Shown: piece by piece, positions 24,610 through 34,585 of the stretch
How positions within the stretch are numbered: the first letter of the stretch is position 1
How the letters are laid out: the number at the start of each line of letters is the position of its first letter
NCBI GenBank assembly: GCA_001692895.1
Contig: KV748176.1
Location: forward strand, 4,307,092-4,371,091
Length of the DNA stretch: 64,000 bases
Source of the DNA: Cenococcum geophilum 1.58
Taxonomy: Eukaryota; Ascomycota; Dothideomycetes; Gloniales; Gloniaceae
Reading direction: 5' to 3'
Notes under the pieces: model-generated
Databases searched by the model: none
What the model saw: only the letters and a program-made list of their open reading frames with translations
What the model was told of the DNA's origin: nothing
Program-made: the position numbers and the translations under genes

Positions 24610-25526
24610 ATTATGCGGAGCTTCGTATAGAGCCTCTATACGTAGAGCTTCGCGTAAAGCCTTATATAGAGCCTCTGTATATAGAGCTTTATATAAAGCT
24701 TTATATAGAGCTTTACGTAGAGTTTCGTATAGAGCTTTATATAGAGCTTTATGTAGAGCTTTATATAAAGCTTTATATAGAGTTTTAGTAGAGCTTTATA
24801 TAGAGCTTTATATAGAGCTTCGTGTAGAGCTTTATATAGAGCTTCGTGTAGAGCCTCTATACGCAGAGCTTTGTGTAGAGCTTTGTATANANCTTTATGC
24901 AGAGCTTTATATAGAGCTTTATATAGAGCTTCGTGCAGAGCCTTGTATAGAGCTTCGTGCAGAGCCTCTATACGCAGAGCTTTATATAGAGCTTTATGTA
25001 GAACTTTGTGCAGAACCTTATATAGAGCTTTATATAGAGCTTCGTGCAAAGCTTTATACAAAGCTTTATGCAGAGCCTCTATACGCAGAGCTTTGTATAG
25101 AGCTTTGTGCAGAACTTTGTGTAGAACCTCGTATAGAGCTTTATATAGAGCTTTGTGTAAAGCCTCGTATAGAGCTTCGTGCAGAGCCTTATACAGAGCT
25201 TTATGCAGAGCCTCTGTACGCAGAGCTTCGTGTAGAGCTTCGTGTAGAACTTTATACAGAGCTTTATATAGAGCTTTATATAGAGCTTCGTGTAGAGCTT
25301 TATATAGAGCTTTATATAGAGCTTCGTATAGAGCTTTATATAGAGCTTTGTGCAGAGCTTTGTATAGAGCTTCGTGTAAAGCTTTATATAGAGCTTTGTG
25401 TAGAGCTTTGTATAGAGCTTTATACAGAGCTTTATATGGAGCTTCGTGTAAAGCTTTATGTAGAGCTTCGTGTAGAGCTTTATATAGAGCTTCGTGCGGA
25501 GCTTCGTGCGGAGCTTTGTGCAGAGC
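24610..25526. repeat. 12-bp minisatellite in S2 (AGAGCTTTATAT / AGAGCTTCGTGC)
   Basis: About 76 units of 12 bp, mostly the RIP-like variant AGAGCTTTATAT with patches of AGAGCTTCGTGC. A higher-order block of AGAGCCTCTATACGCAGAGC recurs several times. Frames of over 220 codons are open on both strands (24871-25560 + and 24636-25550 -) purely from the four-codon period. Two N positions lie near 24890. Confidence 0.95.
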
Positions 25527-25544
25527 TGGCTTAAGTCGCGATTT

Positions 25545-25745
25545 TAGCAATTTGCGGTAATTTGCAGCAATTTGTATAGGCTACTTATAAGTAGCTGCGT
25601 ATTTATAGCAATTTGCGGTAATTTACAGCAATTCGTATAGGCTACTTATAAGTAGCTGCGTATTTGTAGCAATTTGCATAGGCTACTTATAAGTAGCTGC
25701 GTGTTTGTAGCAAATTGCTGTGAATTGCCGCAAATCGCGACTTAC
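25545..25745. repeat. ~60-bp right subterminal repeats of S2
   Basis: Three to four units containing GCAATTTGCGGTAATTTGC and GGCTACTTATAAGTAGC; the latter is itself a palindrome. The GCAATTTGC words invert those of the left subterminal block (23222-23420). Confidence 0.85.
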
Positions 25746-28700
25746 GCAGGTTTTGTAGACCCGATTTTCGCTTGTAACAACGTGCCTAAAAAAAAATTTC
25801 CTGATGTACTTAATTCTGCTTATACTTGGTCTAACTTAGGCTAATACTTAGTTCGCTTTTTATCCTTAATATGCTATAGACAGGTATTCTTTAGATATTT
25901 CTACTACTATTGTCTATCTAGGTATTCTTCCGTAAGGAATCTTCCTAGTTAAAGTATTAAGTTCCCTTATTTTTAAACTTCTACTAGGTGCTAACTATAT
26001 ATATACTTAGTATTTTAATATTTCGCCTTATCTATTATCTAATATATTCTTATTAAATACTTCTAATTTTTATCCTTAGGTGCTCTATATATGTTATACG
26101 CATTATCCACGTATGCTATTTATAATAGTGTATAGTGCGCTTAGTGTCTTAGGTTAACTCTTAGCTTGTCTTTATCCTTAAGTTTAAACCTTTTTTGTGT
26201 TAATCTAAGCGTTGTAACTTTATTTGTAGGTACTAAAATTCGTCTTTTACTTCTCTAGTCCTCTAATTACTCTTCTAGATCTTTTGACGTTATAATTAAG
26301 GCTCCTTTAATATAAGTTATAGCCTTCTCTATAATTAGGTGGTCTTAGATAACCTTTTCGTCTAACTATATATAGAAATCTTCCTACTTGTTGTTGTGCC
26401 TTTACCTATACCACTTTTAGTACAGCTGCTTAAGTGTATATAGTTGATCCGTAAAGAAGTATTTCTTTATTACTACGTTATAATAACCTTTAGTATATCG
26501 TTCCTTGAACCTAATAGGAATCCCTAAATCCTCTTCTTATTCTAGTTTAGTAAGCCACTTAGCTCTTAGTGTGCCCACTTTTGGCCTATTAGTAATTCTT
26601 TATATAGGTGCTTTGTCCCTTATACGACCTAGTAAACTAGATCTCTTATCTAGTTTCTACTCTTGCTATAAGGTAATTCTTGCTCTAAATTCCTTTATAG
26701 TTTCTTTTCTTTTGCGTCTTATAAGTAGATCCTTAAAGTCTTTATACTTCTTAATCTTAGTATTAATTTTTTAATCTTTAGGCTAAACACCGTATTTAAC
26801 TAGTAAGTCCTCTAGGTCTATATATCTGTCTCCTAGTTTAGCTACTATTTATATTGTAGATTCTCTAATCTATAAAGAAGCTTCTTACCTCTTACCTATG
26901 GGTGTCCTTATTCGTACTCCGAATTCTTAGTCCCTTAGATTCTTTAATCCTAAGCTTACTTCTAACTTAAGCTTAGCTCTCACCTTAGTCTAATTAGGCG
27001 TTTATAGTGTTTTTATCTCGTTTTAAGAGTCTTAAATCTTATCTATCTCGTCTTAAGAATTTAATGCTATTAGGAACTCTTATCCCGAGCTTATTTATAT
27101 ATTACTAAACTAAGCTACTGCTTTGCTCTATCGGTTTTCGTCCGTTATGGGTCCTTAAGCTATTCTTATCCTATCTTTAGAATCTTAGATCTCTTTTATC
27201 TCGTCTTAAGAATCTTAAGCCTTTGGCCTTTTGCCTTTATTAAGTAGTAAGCTAGCACTAGCAGTTATCTGCTTACTTAATTTTCTTTAAATATTACTCC
27301 TTCTATCTTATAAAGCGATAAATACCGTATCTAACGGTGTTATAATACCCGTTACTGAACCTTACTCTATAGTGGTCTTAGTCTTTACTTCTATTATAAC
27401 TTTTTTAAGGTTTATACATTTCTAGTAAACTGCCTTTATTTCCTTATTATCTGTAAATGTTTTGCCTGCGTTAAACTCGTTATCTTTAATGTCCAATCTA
27501 CGCAATGGTTTGTTAGTTCCTCTACACTCTATAGATTTTAGCTCTTATAGCCAATAGCTTACGCCATACTTAGCGTCTTTATGAATTTAGTATGCGTTAT
27601 TATAATAAAACGCGAAACTTCAGATTAAACATTCTTTTATTCCTCGTAGTATACTATTATCCCTCTATATATATATATCTTCTGCCGTTAGTCTAGTTCC
27701 CTTTATTACATAGTAACTCTAACTATCTTTATAATCCCTCGCAAAATAACCCTGTTTCCCGTAATTTATATAAGCTCTATCTCTAAACCACTAACTTTAC
27801 TATAGAGTCCGCCTAAACGTCTTCTACTGCTAAGATCCCTAGTTTAGCCTATACTCCTTAGTCCTATAATTACTAGATCCTTAACCTCTAGGTTTTTATA
27901 GTTTCTTACTCCATCTCTTATAGGCTTCTTTAGTACTACTTAGGTCCATTAGCTCTGCGCTATACTATAGTTTCTAACTTAGCTTTAGTTATTGCGTGCT
28001 TTACGTCTTATATAACTATAGAACTCTGTCCTAACCTTTCTTAACCTATTCCCTTTGGAAGATCCTATTGTTAATCTTTATTGCTTAATCTATTAATTTC
28101 CTTAGGGTGTCCATATCTTTTATTAGAATAATTACGTCCTAAACTTTAGCCTTAAGTCCCTGTTTATACTGTGCCATAAGCGCCCTATTATTCCACTTAA
28201 CTTATATCGCTAATATTTGGAACTACGTTATATATTTAATAGCTAAGGTTTATTGCGTAATATCTTAGAGTTTTCTTTCCGCTGTAGTTATTACCTCTAG
28301 GTCTCCAAATATCTATATAAGTCGCTCTATGAATCCATTCCAGCTTAAGAATATAAACCGTACTTCCTAGTTTGTTATCGTTATTCTATTTACTTATATC
28401 TCTATAAGGTAAGGCTTAAACTATTTAAGTNCTCTTCCTNNTAAGAACANTCCTGNATACNCTATTTNATCNATAGGTNTTGCTAGCTTTACTCCNTCNT
28501 ATNTNANCTTAAANTGCATTTATATAAGGAATCCTTTAAGCTTTAATCTCTCTCCTAAAAATCTTTTAATTAATGGTAACTTAACCTTTACTGCTTTTAT
28601 CCCGTTAATCCTTTGTTTAAGTGCCGCATTGTTTTCTATTAGTTAGTTAACTATTTCTTATAATTGCCCTACTGTTACAGGCTGTTATAAGTTAGTGTTT

Positions 28701-28821
28701 ACTATACTAGTGTCGTTACCTAATCTTAAAGTAGTTGCCGCCGTCGATGGCGTTATAGTGGCTGCTTTTAGTAGCATGTTGTTTAACTTCTTATATTAAT
28801 ACTATAACTAGGTAGTGATTG

Positions 28822-29245
28822 TATAATGGAACCTTGTAGCAAAAACTATAGTGGGCTCGTTATTGGGCTAGGTATGTAGGAAATGCAAGTATAAAAGTTA
28901 ACAACGTAATAATAACTAGTGGAGTGGTTGCCTAATAGATTAACTCCAATTGTATTCTAAGAATCACTATAAGGAAGGAACTATCTAGGTAGGGACTAAG
29001 GGTCCTTAAATATACAACCGTACTCCTATAAAATCCTTCTTGTACGTAATATACGTGTTATATATATTATACGTACGTTCCCTTTATACACTGCGTACAC
29101 TGCGTACAACATTATATAACTTGCTTACTATTCCTTATTACATAGTTCTACCGGTTCCATCTTAGACCGTGCCTATATTAACTAACTAGCTTCCTCCGAC
29201 TCCTCTCCGAGTAGTCGTAGTATTGTACTTAAAGCGTCCGTAATA
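28822..29245 (-). repeat. Gypsy A LTR (5' LTR of A2, possibly shared with A4)
   Basis: A 424-bp LTR. On its left is the gag start of A2 (a peptide start resembling MPPKAATITPLTAAT is readable in copy A5 near 53860). On its right, CTA then a Tc1-like end follows. In other copies CTATCTCC is the first internal sequence after the 3' LTR. This LTR may therefore also be the 3' LTR of a second copy, probably A4. Confidence 0.85.
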
Positions 29246-29248
29246 CTA

Positions 29249-30009
29249 AGTCACTAACATAAACAAAGTGTTTAATTCCTTCCTTTAAGTTCTTACCTAA
29301 ATCTACTACTTAGTTATGCCCCCTTCGGCTATAATTACGTCGCGTACGCGTTGCCTTATAGATACGACGAGTTAGTATAGATCTTCTTCTGTAATCTTGT
29401 CCTACTTTTTTTTAAATTACCTATTATATCTGCTCCTTTATATAAGGCTTATTACAACACTAGGTAATTTATTCCTTTATTATCTTTTAAAGAGCTTTAA
29501 TTAGGTTAAGATTAGGGCTATTTAGGAGCTAATTAAGTAGTTAGATTTGGCTAGCTGCGAATCTAGCTATAATAGATTAAGCTTTATATACGGGTGCGCC
29601 GTTTATTTATATAATAAATAGGGTAAAATTAAACAACTAGGGGGCGTTAATATATATATAATACTCCCTATTATAGTATTTATAGAAGCTTTTTAGGCTT
29701 AGGTAGATGTAATGTTAGAAGCCTTAAGCCGTAATATTACCCTATTCCTACTTATTCTAAAAAACTAGAGGCCCTTTTTTAACACCTGTAAAGTAAGCCT
29801 AAATTATTATATAAGGTATATTATAGAGTCTTAGCTAAAGGTAGTAGGGGTAAAATTATTTATAAGGCCGTTAAGTTATAAAGATACGCTAGTAGCCACT
29901 ATAGTATATTATAGATTTGTCTGTCTATATAATCTTAAACTAGTCTTTAATTATCTATAAGCTTACCTAGTAGGTAAATATAAGTTACTCTTAGCGCTGC
30001 CTTTAGGTA
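29249..30009 (-). pseudogene. Tc1/mariner-like transposase relic, truncated
   Basis: This is the C-terminal part of a DDE transposase of Tc1 type, read on the minus strand. The element end AGTCACTAACATAAAC at 29249 follows TA (29247-29248), the expected Tc1 target. Readable blocks are: a first-Asp region TDKSIIYY (about 29915-29945), GAPVYKA (about 29583-29604), and a PNLNLIKAL segment (about 29500-29545) matching the WPPxSPDLNPIE block with substitutions. A terminal stretch VVSIRQRVRDVIIAEGGI lies near 29330-29385. Stops are TAG/TAA. The N-terminus and right inverted repeat are missing; Gypsy-related DNA begins near 30010. Confidence 0.82.
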
Positions 30010-30335
30010 ATATAACGAAGCCTTATAGGAAATACTATAGTAGACTTATTAATAGGCTAGGTATATAGGTAAATAAAAAGTTAATAACGTAATAACAACT
30101 TAGTGGAGTGGTATTTAAAGAGGACTCTATATATAAAAGCGGGACAGATAGTAATATAGACAACGTCTAAATTGCGTAGATTTAACTAGTATAGAAAAGA
30201 ACGTATTAATAGGATATAAGGGATAACCTCTAAAAGATACAATAGGAGCTAAAAGGAGTAATAATAACGCTAATACCCTAGAAGTTCCTAAAGTCATATA
30301 CGCCCCTATTATTATACAATCCCCCCACTATAGAT
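30010..30335. repeat. Diverged Gypsy A-related LTR fragment
   Basis: From about 30014 to 30110 the sequence tracks the Gypsy A LTR (TAACGAAGCCTTATAG, TAATAGGCTAGGTATATAGG, TAACGTAATAACAAC). It then diverges. A TATATAAAAG word and a C-rich run (30323-30332) follow. It is probably a relic LTR of a related subfamily. Confidence 0.5.
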
Positions 30336-30848
30336 ATTACCGCAATTAGCGCTATAGTATTCCACTTTAATATATACTAAAGGGATAATAAGGTCTTTAT
30401 AATAAGCCTATATAAGATTAACTAAATTAATAATAATAGGGAGGAAGAGCTAGCTAAGGAAACTAATAAGGAACTAGTTAAATGCCTCTTTCTACTATCT
30501 ATATAAATTATAAAAATGCATTCTTAAAGGCGGCTTCAGACAAGTTACCCCCTTATTAGATATACAATTATAGAAGCTAATTAGAAGCTAATAACTCGCT
30601 AGGTTATAGCCCCCTTTACTAATAATTAATAAATAAGCTAAAAGCAATAAAGTAGTACTTAATTAATAACCTGGATAAAGGGTTTACCAAGCCAAGTTAA
30701 GCCCTTTTTACTTCTCCTATTTTATTTATAAAAAAGCCTAATAAAGGCCTTTATTTTTGCATTAACTATTAAAAGCTAAACGCTATTACTTAAAAGGACT
30801 AGTATTTTATTTCTTTAATTAATAAAACCCTTATATGTCTAAGCTAGA
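30336..30848 (+). mobile_element. Gypsy reverse transcriptase fragment, + strand fossil
   Basis: The N-terminal part of a Ty3/Gypsy reverse transcriptase, opposite in strand to all other Gypsy pieces here. The blocks AASDKLPPY, YLINNLDKGFTKPS and ILFIKKPNKGLYFCINY are readable in order. It stops where the short repeat at 30849 begins and does not resume cleanly after it. It is broken several times. It could belong to the same element as the probable LTR at 33187, which has the same orientation; that link is inference. Confidence 0.75.
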
Positions 30849-31100
30849 CAACATTAGCAAAATTTTTATGTCTTCTAACGGTACTAACAGCTTCTAATAG
30901 CTCCTATTAGGGCTATTAAGAGCTCTAAAAGACCCTTACACTTGGCTTCCTGTTAAAAACCTATTAAGAACCTATTAGGAGGTCGCCTAGACTATTTAGA
31001 CCACCTAAACTACTAGGACCACTAGGACTATTAGGACAATTAGAATAATAAGAAAAATAAAATCCTAGATTTAAAAATTAAGTATATTAGTAAAATACTA
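30849..31100. repeat. Short copy of the S3 terminal repeat family (~252 bp)
   Basis: The left 220 bp matches the left end of S3 (42960-43180): ACATTAGCAAAATTTTTATG, CCTATTAGGAGG-type words and GGACCACTAGGAC. Its right end (TTAGTAAAATACTA) resembles the right end of S3 (TAATAAAATGCTAA, about 55514-55527). It is thus a small element with S3-like ends but without the satellite core. I could not fix a target duplication. Confidence 0.65.
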
Positions 31101-31736
31101 GTTCTTTTACAACTCTAAAATTATAAAAGTACTTAAGTAGATATGGTACTTTAATATTTATAGTTAGCTAGAAAAAGTAAAAGCTAGCCTAACTATTTAA
31201 TAATATTAAAGACTTTATTAATTCTCTATATTAAAATAAGTTAAGACTATAAGTAAAAGAGGCCTGGCCTAACTGCTAAAGCAATATAAATATTATTTTA
31301 GAATTGCGTGCACTAGTATAAGTATAAAAAGCTTATATTTAGACCTAGTAATACTATATAACGCTACAGGCTTTAGAAATCCTCCTTACTACTTTACTAA
31401 AAAATAACCCCACTATAACCTTTTGCAAACTATATAAACTTCTAAAATGCCTTATTATTATATATATACTGGTCCTTACTAGCGTTACTATTATACCAGC
31501 TAGCTCCATTATCTAGTAAACTAAGGGTATTTTTAAAATTATCCTATATAAACCTAGAGTGGATAAGTACTTATGCCTATACTTTCTTCTAGCCTGTTAT
31601 AATTAAGTAGAAATCTAATATTTCCTATTTACCACCCTATACACTCGTAATTTTCTAGACAGTTATCTATATAGATACTTATAATTAGTATATAACTATA
31701 AAAAGAAACTTAGGATTAAAGAAACCCAATACTATA
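31101..31736. other. AT-rich sequence with no recognised content
   Basis: Frames on the + strand give short stretches such as SLYLDLVILYNATGF, but I do not recognise a family. It may be a decayed retroelement gag or host sequence. Confidence 0.3.
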
Positions 31737-31779
31737 TTGGGTTATTCTCCTTTAAAGCACTACCTTACACCGCTACGCC

Positions 31780-32720
31780 TGCGAAACGAACCCGATAACC
31801 TGTCGTGCCGATACGCCTACGACCCTATTGCTGGCACCGTACTGCTACCATATAAACCCTTTACTAGCACTGTACTGCCACCATACGAACTAATAAGCTC
31901 CGTGCTAATTTGCCTACGGAACCCGAACCTATTGCTTGCATTATACTGCTATCTAAACTAACAAGCCTCGTGCCGTCACGCCTGCGAAACGACCCTATCG
32001 CTGGCATTATACTGCTACCATATAAACCCGCCGCTTGTATTATACTGCTACCCGAACTAACAAGCCTCGTGCCGTTACGCCTACGAGATAACCCCATCGC
32101 TGGCATTGTACTGCTACCTACATAAACCCGTCGCTTATATTGTACTGCTACCTAAACTAATAAGCTCCGTGCCGATTTGCCTACGGAACCTAAACCTGTC
32201 GCTTGCATTGTACTGCTACCTAAACCTATTACTAAAGTTATCTGTACCTGATACCTAGATTGTCCTAAGCCGCCCGAATATATTGCTGGCATTATACTGC
32301 TGCCGTTAAAGCTATCCGTATCTAATACTCGTCTTAAGCCGCCTGTTGCTAGCATTATACTGCTACCGCATAAACCGGTAAGCTCTATGCCGATTTGCCT
32401 ACGGAACCTAAACCTATTAACAAGACCTTGTGCTAATATGCCTGCGAGCCGAATATAACTAGGTTAAGCCTTACTCCCTAGACCCCCGAACCTATTGCTG
32501 GCACTATACTACCACTGTATAAACTAATAAGCACTACGCTAATATACCTATAGAACCTAAACTAATAAGCTCCGCGCCGATATACCTATAGAACCTAACC
32601 CTATTAATAAGCCTTGTGCTAATACACCTACAAACTAAACCTATTACTAGTACTGTACTGCTACCTACACAAATACGTCGCTAGTACCGTACTGCTACCG
32701 CATAAACTAATAAGCTTTGT
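31780..32720. repeat. ~1-kb complex tandem array
   Basis: Imperfect repeats of roughly 60-100 bp around the word ATTATACTGCTACC (about 13 occurrences), alternating with AACTAACAAGCCTCGTGCC and GCCTGCGAAACGACC. It is GC-richer than its surroundings. On the + strand it can be read as a peptide repeat (LRNDPIAGIILLPYKP type), but no frame stays open long. It is not related to the S1-S3 satellites. Confidence 0.85.
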
Positions 32721-32760
32721 GCCGATCTACCTACGGAAACAACTCTAAGCTAGCACCTTA

Positions 32761-33186
32761 CTACTATATAAGTTGACAAATACCGCTAAGAACTCCTATT
32801 TTGGACCGAAAAATAGACCATAAATAACGGAATTTTAGAATAATTTTTTAGGGGGACCTAGTATAGATAATAGGAAGCTATAGAGCTGCTAAGAGCGAGC
32901 AAGGGGACTATATAAGCTCTAGTATATAGCGTCTCCTAGCAGCAAGGACTATAGCAAAGCTGGCGACAGAGGCTAGGGCTATACTTTAGGCTAAACGAGC
33001 TAGTGGCCTAATGATTAAGCAAGGAGGCCTAAACCGGCAAAGCCTATATAGTAGAGGACGTAGAGGCGCTGGAGCAAGGCTAATATAGCTTTAGCTTTTA
33101 CCTACCTACCCTCCCCTTTCCTTTTCTGTCTTTTCTTTCTATATACGTATACATCTTGCAGGAGCTCGAGTTTAAGAGGGGGGTAC
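32761..33186. other. Unrecognised segment ending in a purine tract
   Basis: No family is recognised. On the + strand a basic, Ala-rich stretch (about 32880-33060) is followed by a pyrimidine-rich block. The purine tract AAGAGGGGGG at 33174-33183 sits immediately before a probable LTR. It could be the 3' end of a + strand Gypsy element. Confidence 0.35.
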
Positions 33187-33403
33187 TATTACGGGAGTTA
33201 CCTATTCTTACGTTCCTGACCTATGCTTATATTCGTCCCGTAATACATGCACATACTATAATAACCCCCTATATCTTGACCTATTAACCTAAACCTGTTT
33301 CTGTTCCTTATTAAATGTCTTAAACTATTACGCGTTAATATACTTAGCATGGTCAATAGCTAGCAATTAAGCTTATTTGCAACTGCTTTGTTAATCCGTG
33401 ACA
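33187..33403 (+). repeat. Probable LTR (217 bp) of a + strand Gypsy element
   Basis: Starts TATTACGGGAG (family start probably TGTTACGG) after a purine tract and ends CCGTGACA, giving complementary ends. Length and ends resemble those of the Gypsy B LTR, but the sequence differs. It is less RIP-damaged than its neighbours. No second LTR is seen, so the call is inference. Confidence 0.5.
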
Positions 33404-33585
33404 CCATCCCAGATAAAAACTTTTCACTACCCCCTACAACATTTTATCAACTACTACTACCTTCTACCCACAGCTGTGTAACGTTTTTACGTTGGCTTTA
33501 CTAAGTCTAAAGACTAGTAGGTTTATAGGCCTTACTATATATAGGTGCAGAGTCTAATTTTAAGGATTTAAAAATATATATATTA
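33404..33585. other. Short junction segment
   Basis: Nothing recognised. It is comparatively CpA-rich to about 33480 and ends in an AT run before Gypsy A4 sequence resumes at about 33586. Confidence 0.4.
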
Positions 33586-34585
33586 ATATATAAAATTACT
33601 AGTAAAATCCTTTATATAATTTTAAAAGGTTTTAGTCTAACATAGTCCAACTTCTTACTTAGTTATTAACTCTTAAAATTTTTATATAGTAGCTACACTT
33701 TATCTCCCTCCTTAAGATCTAGTCCCTTAGATCTCTTAGCGTTATAGTACCTTTTTATTCTTTCTTATACCTTCTTTACTAATTCTATAAGGTCTATATA
33801 AAGATTTATTAGCGTCTTTATTCTTTCTTTAGCTGTGCTACTTATTTTCTTTACTTATTATAGTAATAACGATATTCTTAGCTTATATCCGTAATTTGCC
33901 TTAAATAGTAATATACCTATTCCTTTTTATAGTGTTATATTATATATAAATTATATAACTAGTAATAATAATACCTAATTATTCTGTGCATAATTAATAT
34001 AATGCCTTAGATACTGCTCTAGTATTTAATTTAATCTTTCTATCTATTTATCTGTTTGTAGATAATATATAGTAGAAGTTGCTACTTAAATTCCCTATTC
34101 CGCTAAGAATACCTCCTAAAATACTACTATAAATCTTAAATCTCTATCTAATATAATCTTGCTTAGTGCTCTATATCTTATAAACACTTCTTTAATGTAG
34201 ATCTTAGCGATATCTTCTACTAAGATTTTTTCTATACATGCTATAAAGTAGCCCTACTTAGTTAACTTGTCCACTATTACTAAGATTACGTTATACTCCT
34301 ATCCAGTAATAGGATCCTTTAACTTTAGTAACTTAATAATAAAGTCCTATAATATAACCTCCTATAGTCTTTCCGGTATTTTAATAGGTTATAGCCCTCC
34401 GTATAGCTTATACCTCATTAGTTTATTCCTTTAGTAATCTAAATATTTTTTTTATTACTTTTCTAGCTATACCCTAGATTCCGTTAATAATATAGTCTTC
34501 TTAAAGTCTTAACACTAAGCCTATTACTCTGTTATGTCCTTAAGTTATTCCCTTATAGAAATCTTCCATAAAATGCTCTACTATA

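Larger units (their letters stand above)
23202..25806. mobile_element. Satellite-core element S2 (TA-flanked, terminal inverted repeats)
   Basis: A 2605-bp insertion in Gypsy A2 at the protease-gag junction. The left end reads TATCAGGAAATTTTTTTT; the right end read inward is CATCAGGAAATTTTTTTT. Both resemble the S1 terminus CGTCAGGAAA. TA is duplicated at 23200-23201 and 25807-25808. Inside: GCAGCAATTTGC-type subterminal repeats, a ~10-bp TTTTATACGT array, a CCTA/CCTG microsatellite, a ~20-bp minisatellite, a linker, a long 12-bp minisatellite, and ~60-bp repeats at the right. No transposase is present. The core matches S1 and S3 in order and orientation, but the subterminal blocks are its own. 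Confidence 0.8.
10773..29245 (-). mobile_element. Gypsy A copy A2, full-span chromovirus fossil with three insertions
   Basis: LTRs of 424 bp lie at 10773-11196 and 28822-29245. Subtracting three insertions leaves about 7.99 kb, matching copy A5. In coding order on the minus strand: gag (about 28790 to 25810), retropepsin-like protease (about 23190-22740), reverse transcriptase (about 22500-21830), RNase H (21830-21280), integrase (21200 to about 14280, split by Gypsy B) and chromodomain (about 14130-14000). The integrase stretch ITGQDHNAILVIVDKLIKWG is readable near 20800. A tail follows, split by S1. The element is broken many times over, in the RIP pattern. The 5-bp flanks do not match (AAAAC left, CTAAG right), so one end has probably been rearranged. 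Confidence 0.9.

Noticed and set aside
24636-25560. Frames of 304 and 229 codons in S2
   Set aside because: Same artefact of the 12-bp array, open on both strands.
26505-26774. 89-codon + strand frame rich in Leu and Ser
   Set aside because: Antisense to the gag of Gypsy A2; the hydrophobic look comes from AT-rich complement of a coding relic.
31737-32355. Several 67-80 codon frames in the complex array
   Set aside because: Frames occur on both strands and break at different points in each; they follow the tandem units rather than a gene.
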